The notes below the pieces were generated by a model. The model saw nothing but the letters and a program-made list of their open reading frames with translations, was not told the DNA's origin and did no database searches. This document shows positions 18,801-25,297 of a stretch of DNA of 64,000 nt, one piece after another. Positions within the stretch are counted from its first letter, which is position 1. Each line of letters begins with the position of its first letter. This stretch comes from Lewinellaceae bacterium (GTDB lineage Bacteria > Bacteroidota > Bacteroidia > Chitinophagales > Saprospiraceae): the NCBI GenBank assembly GCA_020636155.1, contig JACJYM010000014.1, positions 1-64,000 on the forward strand, given 5' to 3'. The position numbers were made by a program, and so were the translations under genes.

Positions 18801-21157
18801 CCATGAGCATCCGTGGTTGTTTGTCCAACCAAAGTACCTGCGGCATCATAAATGCTAATAGAAACCCCGACTATTGGTTCTTCTCCTGGATCCTGAATAC
18901 CATTATTGTTCGTATCAATCCATACATAATCTCCAACTTCAATTGGAGCCGGCTTACAGAACACTTCAATATCACCCATACCATTTGCCTTACCAAAACC
19001 ATCTAAACTATTAACGTCTGTTTGAAAAAATTCATAGGCTGTTAATGGGGATCCATCGGTTACACTAAATCTAACAACACCTTGAGACCAAGCTCTAAAT
19101 GGGTCAATAACCGTAGACATGGCTTCACCCGAGCCTGCAAATTTGGCAAGACCACCGGTTGCAGTTTCAGTATGACTTAAATACGCATCACCACAGAAAA
19201 ACTCCCCTCCACCGGGGCCTTCTCCATTATCAGCACCACAACCTGTTTTACCTTGAGAGACACCATTGTTTTCCAAAGTAAAAGTACCATCACCATTCGG
19301 ATCAGCTCTCAAAACATCACCAGGAGCGAAAATGCTATATAGATTTGTATCATCAAGGTTAGGCGAATAGTTTTTAAATCCATATTGATCTCCAGATCTA
19401 TTTCTCACACCTAAAATCATGGCTCCATCAACTTCAAATTCTAAATCTGTCAACATTGGTTGCGACACTCCGCTAGAAGGCCATATATCATCCCATGCTC
19501 CCCATTGAGAACCTCCTCCCGCTGCTCTTGTCCAGTCAAATGGAAACGTTAATATTGGATTATTATTAAATCCTACGCCTGGGAGGTATTCATAGACATA
19601 AGCCACAGGTGTAGTACCTGCTGCCTGTCCGCTACATACTCCTCCAACATAAAGTTTGCCAGCATAATACTTTAAGGCAAATGGTCTCCAATCACCTCCG
19701 CACCCAGGATTTGGAATAGGAATTATACCTAATAATGTAGGATTAGCAACTACTGGGTTACCAATATTGATCATAACCAATGTTTTACTATATAGATTGG
19801 TTACATAAAGTGTTTTCCCATCATCAGATATGTCTATATCTCCAATACCAACTTTGCCTATTTTCACATAGGCATCAGGGTCATGAGAAGGAGAACCCCA
19901 ATTGGCAGGTAAGTCTCTATCTGTCACTGTCCCCACATTGATTCCAAAATCGGTTGTAAGGTTTAAATATTCGTAAACAGGAGCCCCTGTTCCACTTGAA
20001 TAATCAACAGCATAAATGGCTCCCAATCCTCCAGGGCCTAAACCCACATGTCTTTTTAAGTATGCACTATAAAAAGCGATTTCGCTATATCGCTGGTAGG
20101 AAACACCCCATAAAGATCCAACTTCTGAACCTATCGCTTCTGATGTATAAGGTGTGTAATCTTGAGAGCCCGGAAAACCAGTATTTAGATAATTAGTTGT
20201 TTCTATCGCATCTCTTGTACCTGCAGTTCCACCAGCCAGTGGATCTCCATTCACAAATGTTACAGTTGTATACAAAGGATTATCAGTATCGCAATAATCT
20301 GTTGGTATTGATATTGCTAAATCCTCAGTACAACTAGGACCACTTATATAACGTACCTGTAAGTTTTCGATATCTCCCTCAGTCGTTACGTAATAAGCAT
20401 AAGGAATAACAAATTCTTCTCTATAAACTTGAGCATTAGTAAAGTCTACATTAGGAAATTCATAGGTTCCATCTGCAGCTGTTGTTGTTGTTGCATACAA
20501 GTAAGAATTGCCATCACCATCGCTTCCATATAAATTGACTGTAATACCAGAATATCCCTGATATATCTGGTCATTTATGGCGTTATAATTAAAATCACCA
20601 TAAACAACACCAGAAACCCCAGTATTACCATTAACACTAACTACATAAGTTGCCGTGTTGGTACAACCATAGTCATCAACAACAGTCAGTTTATAGGTAC
20701 CTGAAGTCAAACCAGTAATGCTGCTACCTGCTTCTCCGTTGCTCCATATATAATTGACAGATCCTGAACCGGATGCAGTCACTGATATACTTCCATCGGA
20801 ATTACCACAAGTTGTATTGGTTTTACCATTTAATGTAATTGTAGGCTTTGCTCCCACAATGACTGTGATTTGATCCATCGCTTGACACCCCCCCGTTGTA
20901 GTCATTGTAACCGAATAATTTGTCGTAGAATTTGGATTAACATACGTAAAATAATTCGTATCCCCATTACTCCACAAAAACGAAGACCCCTGTGGTAATG
21001 GCGTAACCCCGTCGGAAACAGTAAGATAAGCTGTCTCACCCTGACAAATCGTAATGTCATCACCGGCATTTACACTACATTGTGCCACAAGAATGTTGTG
21101 CATAGTGCTAATTAAAAAAATAATGCTAACAGCATTAATAAGTAGTTTAAACCTCAT
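9899..21157 (-). CDS. Giant T9SS-exported surface protein with SdrD_B and DUF11 repeats
   Basis: A 3752-residue protein. A signal peptide (about 1-25, cleavage near LVAQ-CS) is followed by a PKD/Ig-like segment (27-100), a SprB-like repeat (about 100-170), an SdrD_B-like domain (about 175-275), a region resembling a beta-propeller (about 330-730, with DISDDGKTLYVTN), an SdrD_B domain (about 735-875), Cys-rich PKD-like segments (about 876-1212), four SdrD_B domains (about 1213-1793), nine identical 150-residue DUF11-like repeats (1793-3142), a tenth diverged repeat (about 3143-3293), two more SdrD_B domains (about 3296-3557), a T9SS-associated fibronectin-like module starting LPVELLYF (about 3563-3663) and a type A sorting domain (about 3668-3752, YPNPFYDRV). 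It is inferred to be a long, calcium-stiffened stalk or adhesin at the cell surface. No enzyme motif is visible. It is a single gene between divergent rpsT and bcp. The reading frame is intact throughout. Confidence 0.92.
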   Translation of the reverse strand: MRFKLLINAVSIIFLISTMHNILVAQCSVNAGDDITICQGETAYLTVSDGVTPLPQGSSFLWSNGDTNYFTYVNPNSTTNYSVTMTTTGGCQAMDQITVIVGAKPTITLNGKTNTTCGNSDGSISVTASGSGSVNYIWSNGEAGSSITGLTSGTYKLTVVDDYGCTNTATYVVSVNGNTGVSGVVYGDFNYNAINDQIYQGYSGITVNLYGSDGDGNSYLYATTTTAADGTYEFPNVDFTNAQVYREEFVIPYAYYVTTEGDIENLQVRYISGPSCTEDLAISIPTDYCDTDNPLYTTVTFVNGDPLAGGTAGTRDAIETTNYLNTGFPGSQDYTPYTSEAIGSEVGSLWGVSYQRYSEIAFYSAYLKRHVGLGPGGLGAIYAVDYSSGTGAPVYEYLNLTTDFGINVGTVTDRDLPANWGSPSHDPDAYVKIGKVGIGDIDISDDGKTLYVTNLYSKTLVMINIGNPVVANPTLLGIIPIPNPGCGGDWRPFALKYYAGKLYVGGVCSGQAAGTTPVAYVYEYLPGVGFNNNPILTFPFDWTRAAGGGSQWGAWDDIWPSSGVSQPMLTDLEFEVDGAMILGVRNRSGDQYGFKNYSPNLDDTNLYSIFAPGDVLRADPNGDGTFTLENNGVSQGKTGCGADNGEGPGGGEFFCGDAYLSHTETATGGLAKFAGSGEAMSTVIDPFRAWSQGVVRFSVTDGSPLTAYEFFQTDVNSLDGFGKANGMGDIEVFCKPAPIEVGDYVWIDTNNNGIQDPGEEPIVGVSISIYDAAGTLVGQTTTDAHGYYYFTDLNFETQYYIVVDDSMGGFEYNGQNLVLTTPNVNGNQNDLIDSDATIKGFGVPNPVLGKASISFVTGLPGETNHSLDIGFYDCVLPVDAGQNVAICNGQCVILTSSTNGGYGQTTCTWDTGQTGCSIQVCPNETRTYIVTITDELGCKGTDDVTVTVEAQPVSDILATDFVCPGTQITFTALDAGANATYVWNFDGGVTADGDTNDRIEQVTFPNTLAETTRTVTLRVYSQGGCYSDYTHQIEIGSLVWADAQGDVSVCSGGCVEIGGTIQEIAVAGGTFVWSPSTYLSSTTISNPEVCLPTNINSKTYTLTVSKGGCTATDQVTVTKDPGLDPIADAGTDQLSCNGAPVVIGGNPTGSIPNGSTDVITGYLWSPSTGLNNITIANPTATTTVTRTYTVTVFTENGCTATDQVTVTADLCDDLSLGNFVWNDVNNNGIFDAGETPISGVKLILWKETNGDMIPDVNTGLTATTDANGFYIFENLTPGDYIVQVDPTNFNNGKVLEGYQTSTGNDPAPDPDNNVNNDDNGYFLTGYGIVSKAITLTLNGEPTNDGDTDSNTNLTVDFGFYARVSIGSTVFVDDNDNGIQDPGEAGIPDLTLQLLDDQGNVLETTMTDENGNYIFDNLVPGVYQVKIPTPDPSYPTSSTPTDTADNSQDNDDNGSQPNGTGGYVISPLITLTPGNETTNEPGSGGTQDDAMDANGDMTVDFGFIPAKMSIGSTVFIDTNDNGIYDNNEQPLPGITVELLDDAGNVIATDETDNNGDYYFGNLPEGNYYVRIPNPNTAYPTSSSVVDTNDDQIDNDNNGSQPDGSGGYVISPLIHLMAGTEPTNELGTGGAQDDANDANGDMTVDFGFIPELMSIGSTVFIDFEDDGIYNNNDTGIEGITVELLNSSGTVIATDDTDASGNYYFGNLVPGNYQVRISNVPTLYPTSSSITDTSDDSVDNDDNGIQSGGPGTPVISPIITLSPGTETTIEPGPGGTQDDANDTNGDMTIDFGFYPLVDINLIKTVNNSTPNVGDNVVFTITVDNNGPSVATGVVVNDQLPSGYQYVSSSPIGAYNSVTGDWTVGTVNVSTPKTLTITAKVLASGDYRNIANVTATDQPDVDSTPGNAPDTDGDGNIGSEDDGDPNDIEDPNDEDDADDAIVTPLQVVDINLIKTVNNSTPNVGDNVVFTITVDNNGPSVATGVVVNDQLPSGYQYVSSSPIGAYNSVTGDWTVGTVNVSTPKTLTITAKVLASGDYRNIANVTATDQPDVDSTPGNAPDTDGDGNIGSEDDGDPNDIEDPNDEDDADDAIVTPLQVVDINLIKTVNNSTPNVGDNVVFTITVDNNGPSVATGVVVNDQLPSGYQYVSSSPIGAYNSVTGDWTVGTVNVSTPKTLTITAKVLASGDYRNIANVTATDQPDVDSTPGNAPDTDGDGNIGSEDDGDPNDIEDPNDEDDADDAIVTPLQVVDINLIKTVNNSTPNVGDNVVFTITVDNNGPSVATGVVVNDQLPSGYQYVSSSPIGAYNSVTGDWTVGTVNVSTPKTLTITAKVLASGDYRNIANVTATDQPDVDSTPGNAPDTDGDGNIGSEDDGDPNDIEDPNDEDDADDAIVTPLQVVDINLIKTVNNSTPNVGDNVVFTITVDNNGPSVATGVVVNDQLPSGYQYVSSSPIGAYNSVTGDWTVGTVNVSTPKTLTITAKVLASGDYRNIANVTATDQPDVDSTPGNAPDTDGDGNIGSEDDGDPNDIEDPNDEDDADDAIVTPLQVVDINLIKTVNNSTPNVGDNVVFTITVDNNGPSVATGVVVNDQLPSGYQYVSSSPIGAYNSVTGDWTVGTVNVSTPKTLTITAKVLASGDYRNIANVTATDQPDVDSTPGNAPDTDGDGNIGSEDDGDPNDIEDPNDEDDADDAIVTPLQVVDINLIKTVNNSTPNVGDNVVFTITVDNNGPSVATGVVVNDQLPSGYQYVSSSPIGAYNSVTGDWTVGTVNVSTPKTLTITAKVLASGDYRNIANVTATDQPDVDSTPGNAPDTDGDGNIGSEDDGDPNDIEDPNDEDDADDAIVTPLQVVDINLIKTVNNSTPNVGDNVVFTITVDNNGPSVATGVVVNDQLPSGYQYVSSSPIGAYNSVTGDWTVGTVNVSTPKTLTITAKVLASGDYRNIANVTATDQPDVDSTPGNAPDTDGDGNIGSEDDGDPNDIEDPNDEDDADDAIVTPLQVVDINLIKTVNNSTPNVGDNVVFTITVDNNGPSVATGVVVNDQLPSGYQYVSSSPIGAYNSVTGDWTVGTVNVSTPKTLTITAKVLASGDYRNIANVTATDQPDVDSTPGNAPDTDGDGNIGSEDDGDPNDIEDPNDEDDADDAITTPVPLIDLNLTKVVDNSNPFLFDYVTFTINVNNVGPSTATGVQVQDVLPAGFQYISSSPAGAYDLGTGIWNVGTVDKGQTVSLNITVQVLEAFSPGDHLNIASISAADQQDVDSTPGNAPDTDGDGNIGSQDDGDPNDIEDPNDEDDADDAIVVVKPIGSIGSTVFLDTNNNGIMDSGETGIPGVTVQLLDDKGNVLQTKDTDALGNYYFDGLANGIYQVRIPNVPGAYPVSSTNTDISDNSQDNDDNGIQSGGPGTSIVSPLITITAGTETTNEPGIGGTQDDAHDTSGDMTIDFGLFAPASLGNYVWEDNNMNGIQDPTENPVAGITVSLVDNLGNPVRDIYGNIVTNKVTNGSGNYLFDNLLPGDYKVIFSNLPEGYIFSTPNTGDGTNDSDPDPNTGTTGIVTLVSGQYNPNVDAGIFNSILPVELLYFRGKHIAAEKLNRLDWATASEINTREFIVERSFDAVNFKNIGTVSANGNSNEELEYSFDDTGVIYGAVYYYRLKIMDYDGSFEYSDIISINLNTNEKITTSIYPNPFYDRVNITIITKGVNELQTVFVIDEIGRVVREFKQDMFIESGENYLKLDLNDLVPGAYTLSMKFVNRFENSRIIKL
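11278..11730 (-). repeat. Diverged tenth DUF11-like repeat
   Basis: This unit follows the homogenised array in the protein. Its N-terminal half (IDLNLTKVVDNSNPFLFDY) differs at many positions, while its C-terminal acidic half (DVDSTPGNAPDTDGDGNIGS and the following DPNDIEDPNDEDDADD) is almost identical to the array copies. It includes three extra residues. Confidence 0.85.
11731..15780 (-). repeat. Nine tandem 450-bp repeats (DUF11-like, 150 residues each)
   Basis: Nine head-to-tail units of exactly 450 bp (9 x 450 = 4050) lie inside the giant gene. In-phase copies are seen, for example, as the recurring CATTGTTGTCTACTGTTATC at 12091, 12541, 12991 and so on to 15691. All nine encode the same 150 residues, from VDINLIKTVNNS to DDADDAI plus a linker; only the last linker differs (TTPVPLI instead of VTPLQV). 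DNA differences between copies are few and silent. Each unit pairs a DUF11-like beta-sandwich with an acidic DTDGDGNIGSEDDGD segment. Confidence 0.95.
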
Positions 21158-21675
21158 CGTGTTAAATTTTAATTATAGTAGTTTTGAAATTTTCTTTTAA
21201 ATGGGGGATGAAATCATTATGAAAGTAAATTGTACAACAAAGCGAATAATGATGGACATTATTCACTGCAAAACTATCTAAATAGTATTTATTGCAAACT
21301 AATTTCATTTCTCAGGTTTGATATACAATCATGTTGACCCAATTAATTTGTGAAGCCACATAAATTGTAACATCTAATAAACATTTTGTAAAATAATTTA
21401 CAGAACTGATCATATTATCTTTACTCTGAATTAAATTTTTGAACGAAGTTCGTAATGGTTAAATCATTAAAAGGTAACTTTTCTATCTGATGTTTGACGA
21501 AGATCAATTGCGTTTTTATCCTGCATTGATACATTTTTTTAAAAATTTAGATTTAGTTCATTTGTGGTCCTGAACAGCCAAAGTCGGTAAAAAAAGGAGA
21601 TTAATTTTTCTTCTTCTTGTATAATTAAAAAAAGAAACTTATCTTTGCACTCCAATTTTAAAAAGCGATAAGATA
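21158..21675. other. Divergent intergenic region between the giant gene and rpsT
   Basis: A 518-base AT-rich region. It holds the rpsT promoter at its right end. On the side of the giant gene no TAnnTTTG element is evident in the 150 bases before its start codon. A small palindrome, ACGAAGTTCGT, lies near 21443-21453. I see no RNA gene or small coding region. Confidence 0.4.
21617..21647 (+). promoter_or_regulatory. rpsT promoter
   Basis: TTG at 21617-21619, a 20-base spacer, then TATCTTTG at 21640-21647, followed by CACTCCAATTTTAAAAA. The same start-site sequence is found before infA. The leader to the S20 ATG is about 25 bases. Confidence 0.75.
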
Positions 21676-21927
21676 ATGGCGAATCACAAATCTGCTAAGA
21701 AAAGAATGAGACAAGACGCAAAAAAGCGTCTGATTAACAGATATTATAAAAAATCAGCAAGAACTGCAATTGCAAAATTGAGAGAAATGTCTGATAAAAG
21801 TGAGGCTTCTACTTTTCTACCAAAAGTAGTGAGTATGATTGATAAACTTGCGAAAAAGAATACATGGCACAAAAACAAAGCCGGTAATCTTAAGAGCAGT
21901 TTGATGAAGCACGTTAACTCTCTTTAG
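21676..21927 (+). CDS. rpsT: 30S ribosomal protein S20
   Basis: An 83-residue, very basic protein with the S20 signature MANHKSAKKRMRQDAKKR at the N terminus and a predicted all-helical fold. It binds 16S rRNA in the body of the small subunit. It is monocistronic, with its own promoter (21617-21647) and a strong terminator (21981-22018). Length matches the family. Confidence 0.97.
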   Translation: MANHKSAKKRMRQDAKKRLINRYYKKSARTAIAKLREMSDKSEASTFLPKVVSMIDKLAKKNTWHKNKAGNLKSSLMKHVNSL

Positions 21928-21980
21928 AAGTAATAAAAATTATCTACTTTCGGGATTCTATCACAGAACCTGAATGATTG

Positions 21981-22018
21981 AAAAAGGTATGTAATGCTAG
22001 TATTGCATACCTTTTTTC
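21981..22018 (+). terminator. Intrinsic terminator of rpsT
   Basis: AAGGTATGTAAT / ATTGCATACCTT, with one mismatched pair, form a stem at 21984-22013, followed by TTTTTTC on the plus strand. Confidence 0.85.
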
Positions 22019-22110
22019 GTGTATTTATACTTTTTATTCTAATTAATTCTGAATGATTCTAAACTTTGTTTTTTCTAACGCCAACCCTTTATTATCATTG
22101 ATAATTTTGA

Positions 22111-22118
22111 TACATTTG
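22111..22118 (+). promoter_or_regulatory. -7 promoter element before the PaaE-like gene
   Basis: TACATTTG matches TAnnTTTG, 15 bases before the ATG at 22134. No -33 element is found at the correct spacing, so support is moderate. Confidence 0.45.
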
Positions 22119-22133
22119 TGAAAAATCGTTGTG

Positions 22134-23201
22134 ATGGAATTTCACAAATTGAAGATAAAGAAAATAGTCAAAGAAACCTCTGATTCTGTAAGTGTTGAAT
22201 TCGAAGTAAACGACGGATTGCTTTCGGATTGGGAATACGAACCCGGTCAATATCTAAACTTAGAAACGCATGTTGACGGCGAAAATGTCCGCAGATCCTA
22301 TTCCATTTGTACTGCACCTGACGAGCAAAAACTAAAGGTATGCATTAAGCAAATTAGAGATGGATTGTTTTCAACCTTTGCAAATTCTAGGTTACAAGAA
22401 GGAGATACACTCAAAGTATCAAAACCAGATGGAGGTTTTATGATAAAACCTCACACAAATAATGAAGGCACATACTTGTTTTTTGCCGCGGGAAGTGGGA
22501 TCACTCCCATTATTTCAATGATCAAATATTTGTTAAAAAACAATATTGGAAACAACATTGTGTTGTTTTACGGTAATCGGAATACGGACAGCATTATTTT
22601 CAGAGAAGAAATTGAATCTTTAAAAAATCTGTACCTCGATAGATTCAGTGTCCATTATATACTAAGCAAAGAAATGCCCTCTAATAAATTATATAGCGGT
22701 CGTCTAAATGCTGAAAAATGTGAGGTTTTTGCCAAGTATTTTTTTGATGCCAATGATGTCATAGGTGCTTATTTATGTGGCCCGGCTTCGATGATTTTTG
22801 ACATAGAAAAGACTCTCATCAATACCGGAATTACTAAAGAAAATATTCATTTTGAACTCTTTACTACAGAGGGAATTGTAAGAAAGGAAATGGTTGAGGA
22901 CTCGTCGTTTGACCCAAGTAAAGAAAGTAAAATACAGGTCAAAGTTGATGGACTTACTCTGAAATTTACACTACCATATGGCGGTGATAATATCCTCGAT
23001 TCCGCTATGGAACATGGCGCCGATTTGCCTTATTCTTGCAAAGGTGGTGTATGCAGCACGTGCAAGGCAAAATTGATAAAAGGGGAGGTAAAAATGGACG
23101 TCAATTATGCACTTGAAAAAGATGAGCTTGATTCCGGTTATATCTTGACCTGTCAATCTCACCCTAGGACGGAAGAATTGATTGTCGATTTTGATGTTTA
23201 G
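22134..23201 (+). CDS. PaaE-like ferredoxin reductase (FAD, NAD(P)H, 2Fe-2S)
   Basis: About 355 residues. A FAD-binding beta-barrel (about 1-100) carries the RRSYSIC motif. The NAD(P)-binding domain (about 110-240) contains FFAAGSGITPIISM and the closing YLCGPASMI. A C-terminal plant-type 2Fe-2S domain (about 265-355) has the ligands C-x4-C-x2-C in YSCKGGVCSTC plus a distal Cys in ILTCQSHP. This is the layout of PaaE, the reductase of phenylacetyl-CoA epoxidase, and of related flavodoxin/ferredoxin reductases. No other paa epoxidase gene is nearby, so the electron acceptor is unknown. The ATG at 22134 is preferred to the GTG at 22131. It lies 3 bases ahead of the glycosyltransferase-like gene. 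Confidence 0.88.
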   Translation: MEFHKLKIKKIVKETSDSVSVEFEVNDGLLSDWEYEPGQYLNLETHVDGENVRRSYSICTAPDEQKLKVCIKQIRDGLFSTFANSRLQEGDTLKVSKPDGGFMIKPHTNNEGTYLFFAAGSGITPIISMIKYLLKNNIGNNIVLFYGNRNTDSIIFREEIESLKNLYLDRFSVHYILSKEMPSNKLYSGRLNAEKCEVFAKYFFDANDVIGAYLCGPASMIFDIEKTLINTGITKENIHFELFTTEGIVRKEMVEDSSFDPSKESKIQVKVDGLTLKFTLPYGGDNILDSAMEHGADLPYSCKGGVCSTCKAKLIKGEVKMDVNYALEKDELDSGYILTCQSHPRTEELIVDFDV

Positions 23202-23204
23202 CAT

Positions 23205-24362
23205 ATGATTCGCATTGCTCTTATTGAACTTCAAATGCACAATGAAGTATTAGGAGCTTTTATCAGGCATTTCGCTTCTGAGAAGCATCATCTTACGGTA
23301 TTTACAACTCCGAGAAACAAAGATTATCTCGCCGATTATTCGCAATTTGTCAATAAGTGGATAATAAAAAAAGAGCAAATTTCTGCGCAGCAATTTCTAG
23401 AAGCTCAAAAACAAAAAATAGGAAACCACGTCTTGGTTATCGTAATTTCAGCGGACGAATCTCCTTATAAAATCCTTCGAAAGACTTGGAACGCCATTAC
23501 AGCCTGTGTATTACACAATGTACACACCGAACTGGGAATGAAACAATATTTGGCGAATATCAATACTCTAACGTTATTTAAAAATTGGTTAAAATCAAAA
23601 GTATCAGAGATAGCTTCCAATAGAAATGTACTGATTGAGTCATCAGACATTCTACTAGTTCCACACGCTACAATTCTTGACAGTTTACTAGAAGAAAACT
23701 CAATCCCTGATGACATTAAATTAAAGCTTCAAACACTTAATTTTGAATCCTTTAGACATACTCCATTCACCTTTCATAAAAATGTGATTTCCATCGTCAT
23801 CCCAGGTAGTGTGAATCGCTACAGTCGAAATTATGACGAATTTGTGTATGCACTGAATAAACTGAACACGGATGAACTCAAAAAGATAAGAGTTTACTTA
23901 TTAGGAAATTCTAACTCACGAGAAGGAAGAACCATTGTTAGTAAATTCAAAAAAATTCCTTTTCTAGACCTCTATTACTATCATCATGAACCGGAACAAT
24001 CAGATTATGATAAAATAATACTCAACGCGGATTTACTGATTTTACCTTTACGTGAAGTCATCACTTATGGCAATCACCTTGAAACGAGACTAAAAAGTTG
24101 TATTTCAGGTAATTTTCATGATGTAAGCCACTACGGAAAGCCTGCGCTAGCACCGAAATTTGCAGAAATTCTTAACCACCCTCTGATTGACACTTATGGT
24201 AATGAGGATGATTTAATCACCAAATTAAAAGAAAAAATTTCCAATATATCTATGAATAGTGAAAGGCTCGAACTATTTAATCAGTACAAGTCTAACAAGT
24301 TAATAGAAACACAAGATCAAGTAAATAATCTGATAAAAACCTGCTTAGAACTTAAAACCTAG
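23205..24362 (+). CDS. Glycosyltransferase-like protein, GT-B type (tentative)
   Basis: A 385-residue cytosolic protein of uncertain family. The N terminus IRIALIELQMHNEVLGAF resembles the first Rossmann strand of GT-B glycosyltransferases (target sensing in MHNEVL). The second half has a strand-turn pattern (VISIVIPGSVNRYSRNY, KIRVYLLGNS) and a late loop, GKPALAPKFAEI, in the position where GT-B enzymes bind the sugar nucleotide. No strong catalytic signature is seen. It is 3 bases downstream of the PaaE-like gene, so the two are probably cotranscribed, although no functional link is evident. Its 3' end overlaps the convergent barrel gene by 18 bases. Confidence 0.6.
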   Translation: MIRIALIELQMHNEVLGAFIRHFASEKHHLTVFTTPRNKDYLADYSQFVNKWIIKKEQISAQQFLEAQKQKIGNHVLVIVISADESPYKILRKTWNAITACVLHNVHTELGMKQYLANINTLTLFKNWLKSKVSEIASNRNVLIESSDILLVPHATILDSLLEENSIPDDIKLKLQTLNFESFRHTPFTFHKNVISIVIPGSVNRYSRNYDEFVYALNKLNTDELKKIRVYLLGNSNSREGRTIVSKFKKIPFLDLYYYHHEPEQSDYDKIILNADLLILPLREVITYGNHLETRLKSCISGNFHDVSHYGKPALAPKFAEILNHPLIDTYGNEDDLITKLKEKISNISMNSERLELFNQYKSNKLIETQDQVNNLIKTCLELKT

Positions 24363-25202
24363 TGAAACTTCAAAACCAAAATTTTTATCATTGGTGGTCT
24401 TATGAATTGCATTGTCATTGGCTTCGTTGAGGGTTGAAAATGACACGTCACCTTCCGTCCTCGTAATATCTACCAAACCATAATTAAATCTCAATCCACC
24501 ATAAAATCCGCGATTAAAGAAGTAGGATCCACCTACTGACACACCCGCATCAAACCATCTAAACCTATTGCCATCTTTTTCCTGATACTGGTAATAGGCT
24601 CCAGCAAAAGAAGGCAAAGTTACGACATCCTCTCCGACATAAATATGAGGAAAAAGGGTGGTAGGTGTGGTTCCGCCACCTGCAACATCACCTCCATAAT
24701 TGTAGTCCAGAGATTGAGTGATAAAAATTCTATTCGGTTCGTCATAAGAGTCAAAATCTAGTGTTCCTGACCCTCTAGGAGCTACTAAAATGCCCCCATA
24801 AACACCGGCATGTAATTCAATTTTTTTAGTCACTTGATAATGATAGGTAATCGGTAGGCTCAGATAGGCGTTAGAAATATCTAGGTTCATTTTCATGTTG
24901 CCATATTCGTAAAAATTACCTCCACTATACCTTATGTAATAGTAGCCCGGCCCATTGTAATTGTATTTAGAGCCAATCTGAGTGTAAAGTATTTCGAATC
25001 TCAAATAACTCTTGTCGGTCATCAACTGATTATAATTTATTCCAAAATGAAAACCAGAAGCAAACGAATACTTTTCATTAGCAGAGGCAATCACGGGTCC
25101 ATTAAATTTTGAATAATTAAGACCTGCTCTGATACCTACACTTTGAGAATTCCCAAGTTGTACCACAAACCCAATCAGAAGTACTAATATTATTTTTTTC
25201 AT
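24345..25202 (-). CDS. Outer-membrane beta-barrel protein (porin family)
   Basis: About 285 residues. A signal peptide (MKKIILVLLIGFVVQLGNSQ, cleavage near S-Q) precedes alternating amphipathic strands rich in Gly, Tyr and Phe (SVGIRAGLNYSKFNG, FHFGINYNQL, YLRFEILYTQIG) and a C-terminal strand ending in aromatic F (VSLGFKF). This is the pattern of the outer-membrane beta-barrel domain family common in Bacteroidota. Ligand unknown. An upstream ATG at 25223 is in frame, but it overlaps the -7 element, so the start at 25202 was chosen. Converges with the glycosyltransferase-like gene. Confidence 0.85.
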   Translation of the reverse strand: MKKIILVLLIGFVVQLGNSQSVGIRAGLNYSKFNGPVIASANEKYSFASGFHFGINYNQLMTDKSYLRFEILYTQIGSKYNYNGPGYYYIRYSGGNFYEYGNMKMNLDISNAYLSLPITYHYQVTKKIELHAGVYGGILVAPRGSGTLDFDSYDEPNRIFITQSLDYNYGGDVAGGGTTPTTLFPHIYVGEDVVTLPSFAGAYYQYQEKDGNRFRWFDAGVSVGGSYFFNRGFYGGLRFNYGLVDITRTEGDVSFSTLNEANDNAIHKTTNDKNFGFEVSLGFKF

Positions 25203-25220
25203 ATCTGCATTAAAAAACGA

Positions 25221-25249
25221 CAAAGATACGTAAATGTGCTGCTTGACAA
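25221..25249 (-). promoter_or_regulatory. Promoter of the outer-membrane barrel gene
   Basis: On the minus strand TTG (25247-25249), an 18-base spacer and TATCTTTG (25221-25228). The start codon at 25202 would give a leader of about 12 bases. This excludes the longer upstream start. Confidence 0.65.
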
Positions 25250-25297
25250 TTACATATTATGATATTAAATCTCCATGATTCGTAAATATTGGAGTTA

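Noticed and set aside
21443..21453. Small palindrome in the rpsT upstream region as an operator
   Set aside because: A single 11-base palindrome is expected by chance in a long AT-rich region, and it is far from both start codons.
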